Source: Scomber scombrus (Eukaryota; Chordata; Actinopteri; Scombriformes; Scombridae). From it: DNA of 64,000 nt. The stretch spans positions 17,869,215-17,933,214 of the forward strand of contig NC_084977.1 of assembly GCF_963691925.1 (NCBI RefSeq), given 5' to 3'. The notes under the pieces are model-generated. The model made no database searches and had not been told where the DNA came from. It was given only the letters and a program-made list of their open reading frames with translations. Positions 37,286 to 48,549 of this stretch are shown in pieces (the first letter of the stretch is position 1; the number at the start of each line of letters is the position of its first letter). The position numbers were made by a program, and so were the translations under genes.

Positions 37286-39299
37286 GATGCGATTCCTGTT
37301 TAATGGCTTCTTTGACCTTTGCAAAGCCCCCTTCCTGCTGTAATCAATAGGAATACCATTTGCTGCCTGCGCAGAATGATGCAAGTAGATCTTGCATGAA
37401 AAAAAAATGTTGGCTTTCATTTATCAAGAAAGATGGCAGCCTAATTAGATTTCTCCAAATGGAAATGTGTCCATTTGTTTCAGAAGGAGCTGCTTTTATG
37501 TATTTGTTGGAAATTGTAGGACCACATCTGCTTTGAGTATGTGCACTGATTGCTCACTAGTGGAGGCAAAACAACTCAATAATGACATACATTTTATAAC
37601 ACTTGCAACCCAATACATATTTATAGTATAATTTGTCTTAATTAAGCCAAATGATACTTCAATTTAGATGCAGATGATACGGGATAAAATATATACTTAA
37701 GTTTGTTTCATTTTTACAACTTCAGTTTTTGCTTTAGTTCAAAAATTTGATCTGTTGTGAGTTTTATTTCAGTGTTTAAATTACAGTGAATTGTACCATC
37801 ATGCTCATCAGCTACAATTAAAATCAAACAAAAAAAACAAAACAGAAATATAACACACACAAATCCCTCCAGCACCATTTCAATCCAAATTTAAATTCAC
37901 ATCTAGTAAAACCCTTTAACTTGTTTTTCCCCTTGGTTCCCCAAGCCAACATACTGTGGTATACAATTTATTTGGCCTCCATTCTGGGTTGTTTTTTGTT
38001 TTGTTTTGTTTTGCTTCTTATCCTACAAAATTCTTCCAATCATCACTTTGTGCAAATGGGACCAACTTTTGGATGTCTTTATTACAGCTTAACAACTGAA
38101 TTTGGCTATGATGCAAAAATTAATTTGGCAGTGAAAACAGATTAACAGGGAGTAAGCTGTATCTCTGCAATGTTCTCTCCAATAATAATCAAATTTGCTC
38201 AGCAGGAAGACGAGTCCTCACTGTACCTGCCTGCATTGTGCTCAGATTGATTGACTTATGCTTGGCATCGATGCCAGACATTGCTGCTTCTATTTAAATT
38301 TACTTTGGGATTTACTTCATTCACTTACGCACATCATCAACACAACATCATTTTCACTCACCAGTTGAACTAGGTGATATAGACTATCATTAGAGAAGAA
38401 ATTAACAGCCTAATTCAAACAGTATAGTTATTATTGGAAGTACCAGAGGGAGATTCAGGAATGTTACATGTTGAGTTAGTGGTTATTGTTATTAGTGTTT
38501 AATATTAGGGTTATTCAGCATTTGGCACTTTTTCTTGTTTGAGCAAGCAGAAACATTAAAAGGGAAGAACAAAATCATAGTACATCAAAACCAATGTTAG
38601 ATGAAGTAAGAGCAGGTACATTAAGTAGGATTCAGGAGCATAATACAAATCTAATAATGCCTGATATCATTTTATGTGCTTGGTAAAATGTATACTGTAC
38701 AATCATAGTGGCAATGTCATATGTCACATGCTGCTTAATTCAGTGTCTTTTATTTTGGAGGATTGACACATGTTTGGTAATCTCAGAAATGCCATCAGAA
38801 GGTGTTTTCATGCTGAATCATCAACACCGTGCCTCACAATTCTCTTTCACATTTGGGAACGCTTGCAAACTGGAAAATCTGGCTCTCTCAGTTTAATTGG
38901 AGGCCTCCGTGCCACCTGTGGATATTACTGAAGGATACTGTTGAATGTGGGAGTCATTATTACTCACACCTGTTTGTCATGATTGTGCCAGATTTGCAAT
39001 TGTAGCAAAAAGTGAACAAGATTTTTTTCATTTCAGACATTTTGACATGCCTTTGCAGGGAAAAACATGGTTACATTGAGACACCGTTATGGAATGAAGT
39101 ATTAATTAGTGTCATTAATAACACCTGAGCTTCACTTACAATGACATGTCAAAATGTGCCGTGAAAATGATATTTTAAGAAATGTGTTGCTATGGGGAAT
39201 GTGCTTTTCATGTTAAAAAATTAAGAAAAGAGAGCTTGAATCCTTGCTGTCAATTAACATAATTAAGGCAAAGACTGCTGCTTTTTCAACTGGATTTAT

Positions 39300-39919
39300 A
39301 CCTAAAGGAGGCATAGAACGCTTTTTCTGATTTTCTGTTATTTATATACTATTATGAGATGTGATATCTATGTTAAACATTGTCAAAGTCACAAACTGGA
39401 GGTTAATGTATTTGGAAATCCTGTCTGCATGTCAAAAGCTCTTCAATGTGCTCTGAAAGCTTAATTTACGTTTTTTTTTTGTTGCTCAACACGCATGGCT
39501 ATGTACGGCCGTCTGTTCTGTAGCATTTGTTGCCAAGGTTTCTCCATGTGTTGTTTGCGTTGTCCACTCTCATATTTCAGATCATATTTTAGCTTGAGCA
39601 TTCATATTGAGCATATTTGAATAACATTTTGAGTAAAGAACAAAAACAAGTGAAATCTTACTACCATAGTTTGTTTCATGGTTTGCTGATGAAGCCTCCA
39701 GATGCTAACCAATCAGAACAGAGTGGGCTCATTGTAAGGAGGGCTAAGCAGCAAAGAAAACCTGTTTTAGACAAAGGCTGAACTGAGGAGCAGCATTAAG
39801 GGTCAGTATGAGTAAAATAATGAGTTTTTTTTAACCTGTAAATCATGTAAAGATATTCTAGTGGAGCCCCAGATTAAAAAAAGAGACCTGTAAATGTGCA
39901 TAATATGTCCCCTTTTAAT
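39300..39919 (+). mobile_element. TIR element resembling a hAT MITE, full-length copy
   Basis: The left terminus CTAAAGGAGGCATAGAACGC is an imperfect inverted match to the right terminus GCATAATATGTCCCCTTTTA. After the left end, TGATTTTCTGTTATTTATAT and CTATGTTAAACATTGTC match the partial copy at 21935-22060. Its length of about 620 bp, lack of an open frame and inverted ends fit a non-autonomous DNA transposon. The hAT-like label is tentative. Confidence 0.6.
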
Positions 39920-40299
39920 ACAGACTGAAATTATGCATCATTCCTATTATGAACAATCTTTGTTCATTGTTATTATCTGAGTCACCATTATAAAATATAT
40001 CCTTTGTCTTTTCTTCATTCTCAGTGTTCAATGAGACAGAACTTATTTGTCAGTTATATTTAGACCAAGAGTCAATACTGACTCAAATACAAGGTTCTCA
40101 TTTTCAAACGAGCTCAAAAAGCCATCATTTATATCACATGGTCGACCAAGCGTAGGTGATGAACAGTGGACAGTGGACTTCAATCAGGCCTTATCAGGAA
40201 AGCTACACTTGTTAGCAGCAGTGAGGAAGACAGTTCAGTTTCCTCCTGTTGATTCTTCCGATCAAAAATGAGTTTTTCTTCTTGTTTCTTCAGTTGGAG

Positions 40300-40890
40300 G
40301 TTTGAGGTTCATTGTGCAGAATAATGCATGTGCAGAGTTTGGATATCTCTCACTTTGTTTGATAATGTTAAAAGTTTGGCTTTGTTCTCGGCCTCCCGAC
40401 TCATTTTTTTTTTTTTAAAGACAAGAGAAAAAGAGAGAGAGGCGGGGCGAGCGAGCTGAGTGCACGGGCGAGCGAAAGAGAAACAGCCCTGATGAGGAGA
40501 GACAGCAGTGGAAAGGCTTCTCTGAGAGAGAGAAAGCCTATGAAGCTGGTGAATGACAGAAATGTTGTTTTTTGATTGTTTCACAGCGGTTACGTTCTAA
40601 AGCACAAATAAACAACCATCAAACACTCAACAGATGATTTACTGTGGAGACAGACGCTCTTAGTTTCTGTTTCATTTTCCTCCTCTGCATTTCTCCTTTT
40701 CAGTCATTCATTATATCCAGCTAATGCAGCAGCAAATACAAAGAACAACAGAACAAATTTGTGCTGTTTTTTCCTCATGTGTGAATGCTGTGCTTCAAGC
40801 ACCACAGCTGAGGAACGCGAGGGATTGCCAGACTACTGCTCCTCCTATAATGTGAAACATTTACTGAAATAAGGTACATATACTTTAAAA
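40300..40890 (+). repeat. dispersed repeat A, copy 2
   Basis: The core at 40571-40613 (TTTCACAGCGGTTACGTTC then TAAAGCACAAATAAAC) matches 5573-5614. A GAGCGAGCTGAGTGC purine-rich segment precedes it, as in copy 1. A longer 3' extension (AACACTCAACAGATG onward) is not present in copy 1, so copy 1 may be truncated. Family not recognised. Confidence 0.5.
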
Positions 40891-41709
40891 AGTTCAGCTC
40901 TGTAATTTCAGATTTCAAAGAACTTAATTACCTCTCGAAATTTAAAAAAACATGTCACAACCTGAGGGACAGTGATAACCTCGGCACACACACACACACA
41001 AACATACGCATAGGATATACTGTATATAAATAATATAAATATTAGCCTTAGTCTCGAAATTTTCATGCCAATAAAGCCCATTGATAAAGCCCAGTGAATG
41101 AGATAAATAACTGACCAGTCAGTGGTCTGCAGTGTTTTCACATCACCTTGTAGTTAGCTCGGTGCAGGCAAAGGTTTTTCACATGGCATGCTCTAAAAAG
41201 AGAAAAGTAGACAGCAAAAACACAGCTTTTAGGCTTCTTCCCACAGGCAGTCCAAAACCAGTACGCCTCTATAAGCAGAATCTTTTTGAGCAAGCATGCC
41301 CACTCAAATTATGACCTGAAGCAACCGAAAATAAACAATCTAAGAGCCCAATAAGATCGATCCACTTTATTTTAGGATGCACATTTTTTTCAAAAGCTCT
41401 GTTATGTATTTTATTTTTAAATGCAATCCTCATTATACTTGAAATGAGATAGATTTTTATTGAGGGAGAAGGAGTTGATGTCATTTTAAGAGTTCCTTAC
41501 TAGATAATTGATTTTTTTTGTGGAAAAACATGTCAGGCACAAATTGCTATTCAAAGCAGAGTGTTTTACGTGTCTTAAAAGATGCCTGAGGGGAGGATCT
41601 TTAAGCATTAGTTAGGAGAATCATTGGTAAGTTTAGTACATAAGTATGCAATGTCTTGTCCCAAATCAAGCAAATGTTAAGCAAGTGTGTTTTCAAAGGG
41701 AAATGCATA

Positions 41710-42035
41710 GAAAATTGTAATTTTAGTGATTTGATTTATTAGATTAAATGATTATTTTCATTATCAATTAATCTGTCAACTATTTTATTGATTATTCAAT
41801 GAGTTGTTTTGTTTGTAAAATGTCACAAAATAGTAAAAGAAAGTTTCCAAAAGCTCAAGATGCAACCTCAAATGTTTTGTTTTATTCCAACCAACAGTCC
41901 ATGATCTAAATGCAATCAGTTTGCTGACAAAAAACAAACAAACTAGAAGATGTTCAATTAGAATAAAATATATTATTAAAATAGCTGGCAATTAAATATC
42001 TGTTGATCAGCTAATTTACTAATCATTACAACTCT
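41710..42035 (+). mobile_element. MITE with ATTAATC-type ends, copy 4
   Basis: GATTATTTTCATTATCAATTAATC, split over 41750-41773, opens the recognisable part. TAAAATGTCACAAAATAG, AAGCTCAAGATGCAACCTC and AATGTTTTGTTTTATTCC are the internal blocks, and GCTGGCAATTAAATATC to CTAATCATTACAACTC forms the end. Order and orientation match copy 1 at 10420-10706. Confidence 0.6.
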
Positions 42036-42794
42036 CATTAAATTAGTATGTTTTTATTTGTTTTCACAACAAATATAACATCCCATTGGTTGGTAACATT
42101 GCTACTTAAGTAGGGAATACATTAATGTAGGTTTATCAGCGGGGCAAACACACAAAGGTGGTCCATTCTAGTGAAGGAAACAAGGAAACCAAGAGCTTAT
42201 TTCGGTCCTGACCAGGCAGGAGCTGGTACCAATTTAGTACCATCCCTACTTTTTTATAAACCTGAGCATTTTTCTAGGTTCTGTTAACACAACAAAAGCA
42301 CAGTTATTTTCTATTTGCATCTCGCACATGGCTGGTTAATGTCTAATTCTTACTAAAGTTTTTTTTTTTTTTTTAATTCTCATTTCTGTTATCTTGTGGA
42401 TGTTAACTGCTCTAAATTGACATGCCTAGAGCAACCAGCTTCCCACAGTGACAAATACGTGATTGATTGTGTTTCCCAGGCTGTGAAAAAGTTCTCATGC
42501 TTCCCTGTGGAAACAACTTTGATCCATCCATTTGGTAAATGGTATTGGAAGCATCAAGCATACATGGCCTTATGGGTCAGTGCTTTTGATTTCATTGCCC
42601 TAGTAAAAGACACAAGTGCACACAATGGATTCCCGCATACTGCGTATCATAATTCCCCATTACAGTGAAATACAGTGGAGCGGTGCATTAGGGACAGTGT
42701 ATAGGTCAACCGTGTTATGCAACCACTTAGTGTGTAGGAAGGAAATCTGCGCAAGCCACTGACACACAAAGTCCTGTGAAATTCTTTTATAATT

Positions 42795-42860
42795 TATAAG
42801 TAAGTAAAGTTTATAGCACCTCTCTAGAGCAGACATTGTAAAATGTTTCAAAACAGTCAT
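42795..42860 (-). repeat. LINE 3'-tail fragment (L2-like)
   Basis: AAGTAAAGTTTATAGCACC and TGTAAAATGTTTCAAAACAG are a diverged version of the LINE tail seen at 43744-43810 and 3305-3375. Direct repeats built on CAGTGTATA and TATGCAACCACT flank it near 42698 and 42868. Confidence 0.35.
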
Positions 42861-43739
42861 TATGTGCAGTGTATAAGCCAGACATAATGCAACCACTCAT
42901 GCACTACAAAAATCCATAAAAGCTGTGCTTGCGATATTTAGGCATTCATTAAAAATAATGGAACAGATTCTGGCTGTATCATGTGTAATTTAATGGACAT
43001 GAGGGTCTTGACACACTTACCAGCTACTGTACATTACATTTCTTGTAATTATTTGGCTTCAGGTGAACAGCATGACTTTCAAACAGTGGGCATTTTTATG
43101 GCTGGCATCAGTCATGACCAAATGCTTTATTTCAGATCCATCAAAGAGAAAAATACTGCACAGTATGAGTTGAAAAATAGCAAACCAAAATTATTTTGCG
43201 ATGTAAAACTGAAATTTACTCTTATTGGTCAAAAGAAAAACACGTAAGCATATTTTGGATGACTGCTGAAGAGATATAAATATGAGGCTGATTTAAATCT
43301 CAAAGAAATTATGTTAAATTCACCATATAATACTCAATTCCCCAATGTGGAGACAAACTGATGCTGTGCCTTGCTCTGCGCCAGTTTCAAGTCTATTTAA
43401 TAGGTTATAATGTGGACTGCGTCTGGCGTGGAAACGAGGTCTAATCAGCAGATGAATAACAGATGGTAAATTAAACCATTTAATTTGAATTAAACAATAC
43501 TGTATCTCTTTATTTCAAAAAACATTTAATTCCACAGTATGACAGTACTTAACCATTTGCTTCTCACAAACACAAATGACGATGAGATAACATTGTTTTC
43601 TAACAGTGTTATTTTCAAAGCAGTATTATTGAAAGAAAGATAGCAAACTGGTAAGATTAACACTAATGCATTAAAATTCCTTTTTTTATTTGTTGCTGTT
43701 CTTTTGCATAGTTTTGAAGGAGATGCAGTGTCTGTTATA

Positions 43740-44050
43740 AGGCAAGGCAACGCAGCTTTATTTATATAGCGCATTTCATACACAATGGCAACTCAATGTG
43801 CTTTACATAAAAACAAACATTTAACAGTAAGAATTGGAAATAAAAAACATAAAAACATGCAATTTGAGAGATAAAAATAAAACTGTAGAGTCTGTAGATC
43901 TCAGAGCCCTACTGGGTTTATATTCTACTAACATGTCATTCATGTATTCTGGACCTAAACCATTCAGTGATTTGTAGACCAGTAGCAGAACTTTAAAATC
44001 TATTCTATAGCTGATAAGGAGTTTATGTGCTGGCTGTGGCTGTAGCATAG
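43740..44050 (-). mobile_element. 5'-truncated LINE 3' end, L2-like
   Basis: On the - strand, a short coding remnant (about 43821-44048) contains SYRIDFKVLLLVYKSLNGL and EYKPSRALRS, typical of the last part of fish LINE ORF2 proteins of L2/Maui type. It is followed by a 3' UTR ending in AAATGCGCTATATAAATAAAG with a TGCCTTGCC-type terminus. The remnant loses homology after SRALRS, so an internal deletion or frameshift is likely. The copy is immobile. Confidence 0.6.
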
Positions 44051-44954
44051 CTCAGCAGGACACCTACTTATTTAGTGGAACAGATGATTTCTCAGATGAT
44101 ACCTCTGCATCTGCCATAACTTTAAGTCTTTGTATATTACTGAGGCTATAGGCCCCAGCAGGACTGCTACACAGGCAATCACTTGAACTAAAGCTCACAT
44201 CAGTTTAATTTTAATGTGTTCATTTATTTTTCTTTCAGTTCAGTCTCCTAATATACCTGTCTCCTATATATAGTGTACCTGATAACTGACCTATTTCCCC
44301 TTCAGAGAACACCAACAATGTGGCTGATATTGAGTTTGATGCTATATCTCTCAATGTAGTGCTCTCTTATTTTTTTACCGCTTGAGATTCAAATTCACCA
44401 TTGTTTTGTGTACAGAAAGGATTTTCAAATTGTGTCCTTTGAATGCACATCACACAGGTAAAATCTCAGAGAATTACTGCATTGCACCTTGTTAACCTAG
44501 ACTGCACAAATCCCTGTTATTTTTTTACATCAAACTTTCATTGCACCACTTGATACCTATACTGACACTCTGTGCTGCACATCCCCTCCCACATCAGTGG
44601 GATTAAGTTAAAAAAAGCCAAACTGTGTGCACCCAATGAAAAGTACTTATTCACTGATGCAAAGCCCAGCCATGTGCCATGCACCATCACAAAAATAGAG
44701 CCCTCTGTGTTATGTCTCCGTCCCTGTGCTCTCTTGGCATACTAACGGGTCTGTTTTTTCTGACACATCCGGTGCTTGTTTATGGATCAGTTTTTCAAAC
44801 ATTTTCTTTTGCTTTTGTTTGTGTAGCCACCAAAGTATTTGCCAAGACTATTGGACTCAATGTTTGCCACCACAACTGTGTGAAAGCTCATTATCAACAC
44901 TGCTTTCAGTTTCAAATTTTTTGACACAGTAATTAGTAGATGCCACAAATTAGA

Positions 44955-45860
44955 TTAGACTAGATGCTCACTCTGACCATCGCTGAGGTCAGAGGAGTGA
45001 CATGCAGAGTGAGCACATTGCTGCTGGTCCGGACAGCATACCTGGACAGGTCCTCTGAGAGTGTTCCAACCAGCTGGCTGAGGCTGGCAATATTTAACCT
45101 CTCACTGTCCCAGTCTATCATTTATGTCCCAAACAAAATCATCAACCACATGTCTGAATGACTCTTAACCTTTAGCACTCAACTCCATGAAAGACACCTC
45201 CTCCACACAGACCCTCAGCACAGGAGCCCTTCAAGGCTATGTGCTGAGCCTCCTCCTCTGCTCCCTCTGTACCCACGACTGCCTGTCAATCCACAACTCA
45301 AACTCAATAATCAATTTCACGGACAGCACCACAGTGGTTGGCCCAATCACAAAAAACAACAAGATGGTCTATGGGGATCTTGCACCTCATATCATGGTTT
45401 GCCTCTTACGCTCTCATCCTCAGTATGCACAAGACAAAGGAACTGATCGAGTACTTCAGGAACTCCAAAAGCTAAAGTAACTCCCCTATTTCAACGCCGC
45501 CAAAATGGAGCTTGTCTCCAGCTTAAAATACCTTGGATTCCACCTGAATGATGACAACTCTTGGACATCAAATACCCACTTGCCTGTGAAGAAGGCCTAA
45601 CAATGCCTGTATTTCCTGAGGACGCGGTGGAGTACCTGCCTATAACCCCAAATACTTTCTGATTACAGATATACAATATACTACCTCATACATAATACTA
45701 GTGTATACATATATATATTTTTGTTAGCGTGTTTTCACTATTTTGTGCCATGTATGCCCTGCACTGTTCTTGGTGAAGCTGCAGCCTTCCTTTTGTTGCA
45801 TATGTACCCGAACATTGTATTATGACAATACCGAATGGAACCGAATTGAACTGAATAAAA
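44955..45860 (+). mobile_element. decayed LINE remnant (L2/CR1/Rex-type)
   Basis: Translation around 45205-45390 shows a damaged reverse-transcriptase core: STGALQGYVLSLLL in place of an APQGCVLSPLL-type block, then THDCLSIHNSN and INFTDSTTVVG where a FADDTT-type catalytic block is expected, so the catalytic aspartate pair is lost. Further blocks are scattered over several frames, including a KKA-type LINE tail motif near 45590. The 3' end has TATTATGACAATACCGAATG followed by GAATTGAACTGAATAAAA. It is an old inactive copy in sense to negr1. Confidence 0.6.
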
Positions 45861-47055
45861 AGCCAATGGCTATGCAAAATAGGGTAGTGGCGTTATATAA
45901 GAATTGAGCTCACTGGCAGGAAAGATTGGCAGCACAGAATGGCAGTATTTCCCCTCTTAAAGCAAGGATTGTCTTGATTCTGGCTCTTCTTTTATAAGAT
46001 ATTGCTGAGTCAGTGTTGGGCCTCTGCGGCTTTCTAAACAGTATGTTGAGCTCAGTTTAGCTTGATTGTGCACTCTGTCAGATCCCCGTCCCTTCCAAAG
46101 CAGTCCACACATCCTCCTTCCCAAACCACCATTACCACCCTGAAAAGTTGTGTATAAATAGATTTCACACTGAACAATGCTGGATTGGAAATTATTTCTG
46201 GTCAGGGGAGAATCTGCCACAGTCTCACTTATACATGCACAGTGCTGCCTGCTGAGATCCCTTAACTATTTATTACATAAGCAAACCCAGTAACATTGGT
46301 TTCATTGGTTGTATTTTCATTTAATATATATTTATAGACTAAGAAATAACATATTATTTGTGTAAGTTCACACAAATATGCAGATGCAAGGTATTAGTGA
46401 TAATCCATCTTCAAGTGGCTTGTTGAAATTGCAAGATTTGGACTTAATATGACACATTAATTAATCATTTTACTTAGTCGTACTGTAATTCAGTAATGCT
46501 CAGCAACAAATCTGACCCTTAAGGCACAAGTACAGAACCAGGATTCATTTCATATGCTGAGTCAACATTGTTCCAGCTAATAATTTTAATTGATGAAAGT
46601 AACCATGTGTGTCCAGTATAAGTCAGACAGACAAAACTGCTGAAATGTTGTAGAAATGCAGCAGAGGGCAGGTTCAGATGAGAAAGTGCTGGTTTCAGTA
46701 TGAGCTACAGCTTGTCTGAAAATGAATGTGGTACAGCTCTTAAAGACCCAAGCAGAGTTTCGCAGTTTTGTTTACCAGCAGCAGGTTAACCCTGATGTTA
46801 GCTACAACTTGAGCTTGACCTGGTGTTGTGAAGGAGTTTCACTTGTACCTCCCAACCACAGTCAGACACTGCAGTCTGTTACACAAGTTTGTTCAAATAA
46901 TTTCTGGAGGTTCCTGTGGCAGCCGCATGGGGTAGACGCAACGCATACGTGCTCCTGCTCCTTTCTAACTTTTTCACTCCTTTAACCATTTATTTCACAA
47001 CCAAACTACTGAAGAATTTGCGCAATTGTTTTATTTCGCTCGCACCTACTTTAAA

Positions 47056-47862
47056 ATGGCTTCAAAGAGTGGCAAAGGCGGAAAAAAGGACGACTCTTCG
47101 ACTAGCTTGACGATGGGGGCTGTCTCAGCGCTACTGGACCAGCACCGCGAGGCATTAGCTACAGACTTCAGGTCCTCTTTCAGCTTGCTGGAAACGAAAT
47201 TCGACCAAGTTCGGTCCACTGTAGAAGACCACGGCCAGCGTCTGAGTTCTCTCGAGCTTGCTTCTGAGGACCTAAGCCAGCGCATCAGTGAGCTGGAAAA
47301 TGTCTGCTCCAGCCTCCGTGAAAACAACTCCAAGCTAACCACTAAAGTCGTCGATTTGGAAGGACGGAACAGACGGCAAAACCTACGCATCCTTGGCCTA
47401 GCGGAGACTACTGAAGGAGGGCGACCCACGGAATTCATCTCTGATCTGCTGTGTGAGGTTTTCGGGAAGGAGACGCTTCCCTCCCCGCCGGAGATCGATA
47501 GAGCCCATCGTTCACTGGCGCCCAAACCAGCCCCGGGACAGAGACTGCGGCCGGTCATTCTTCGGCTTCACCGTTACCAGATAAAAGATCTTCTGATTCG
47601 TGAGGCCAGACGGAGGGGGAAACTGGATTTCCGCGGCCAGCAGATCCGTATTGTGGAGGATTACTGCCCGTAAGTTTTGAGCCAGCGCGCCGAATACAGG
47701 GAAGTAATGACGGAGCTATACGGTCGAGGACTCAAGCCCTCACTACTGTACCCCGCTCGGCTTCGTATCACACTTTCCAGCGGGGAGAGGAAGTGGCTGC
47801 GCTCGGCGGATGAGGCACGGAAATATGTTGACGGCCTCCCAAATGTTCCGCGCACATCATAA
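47056..47862 (+). pseudogene. LINE ORF1 (RNA-binding nucleoprotein) with one in-frame stop
   Basis: L1-type ORF1 proteins coat the element's RNA as a trimeric chaperone. Start chosen at 47056 (MASKSGKGGKKDD), after a purine-rich context. Residues about 30-105 form a heptad-patterned coiled coil (LETKFDQV, LSSLELASEDLSQRISELEN, LRENNSKL). The conserved NRRQNLRILGL motif and an RRM-like region follow. Then come LRPVILRLHRYQIKDLLIREA and the start of the C-terminal domain. A TAA at 47671-47673 (codon 206) interrupts the frame. The same frame stays open afterwards (EYREVMTELYGRGLKPSLL, PARLRITL) to a TAA at 47860. The normal product would therefore be about 268 residues, and this copy makes at most 205. 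Confidence 0.85.
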
Positions 47863-48381
47863 AGGACTGCTTAGTGACTGTGGCTGACGGATTATTATGC
47901 TTCATAACTACTTTGTTTGGCCGCTGTCATACTCTGTTGTTCCCATTATTTCTGGCGGCGAGGTCTTTCTGCCTCTGCCGTCAGAGTCAAGGTTACCATG
48001 ACAACTAAAGCAGCGGCGCTGTGAGTACTTTCCTCTTTTTTAAACTCAACGGACTATTTTATCGTTGTAGGAATAACTCTGTAGAGTTCACTGTAGAGTG
48101 TTTTTTTTTCGTTTTTTCTTTCTTTCTTAAAGTAACAATTTATATGTGTAGTCCTCTGTACGTTATTCATGGCCACATATGAGACCCAATGAGGTGTTGC
48201 TTCTCCTCCTATAGGGTTGTGTTCTTATCAAAAAGAGATGTTAACATAGGAGTGTAGTTTATGTTCAGAATAATAATGAAGGAGCTGAAGATGGTACTAC
48301 AGGAAGATTTCTGTTAGGTGGATAATGGAAGTTTTGAAGAGCTTGCTGCTATGTTCTCTGGCAGCTGTCTTGTTGTGGGAA

Positions 48382-48400
48382 GGGGGGGGGGGGGGGGGGG
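48382..48400 (+). repeat. 19-base G homopolymer in the LINE inter-ORF region
   Basis: An uninterrupted G run between ORF1 and ORF2. It could fold as a G-quadruplex in the RNA, and its true length is prone to sequencing error. Confidence 0.9.
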
Positions 48401-48549
48401 TTTCAGTACCTACACTGTTTTTGATGCCTGTATATTTTGCCACACATATACTCTCTGTGTTCTTTTGAGTTTGTTATGTTATCCCGGGACCGATACCTGG
48501 AGTATTGATACTACCTGTGCTTTCCTACCCATCTTCTCTGTTAGGGAGA

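Noticed and set aside
36971..37420. 149-codon - strand open frame
   Set aside because: It lies across the right arm of the foldback element, has no domain features, and is not preserved in the left arm. Judged chance.
47046..47558. 170-codon - strand open frame
   Set aside because: Antisense shadow of LINE ORF1.
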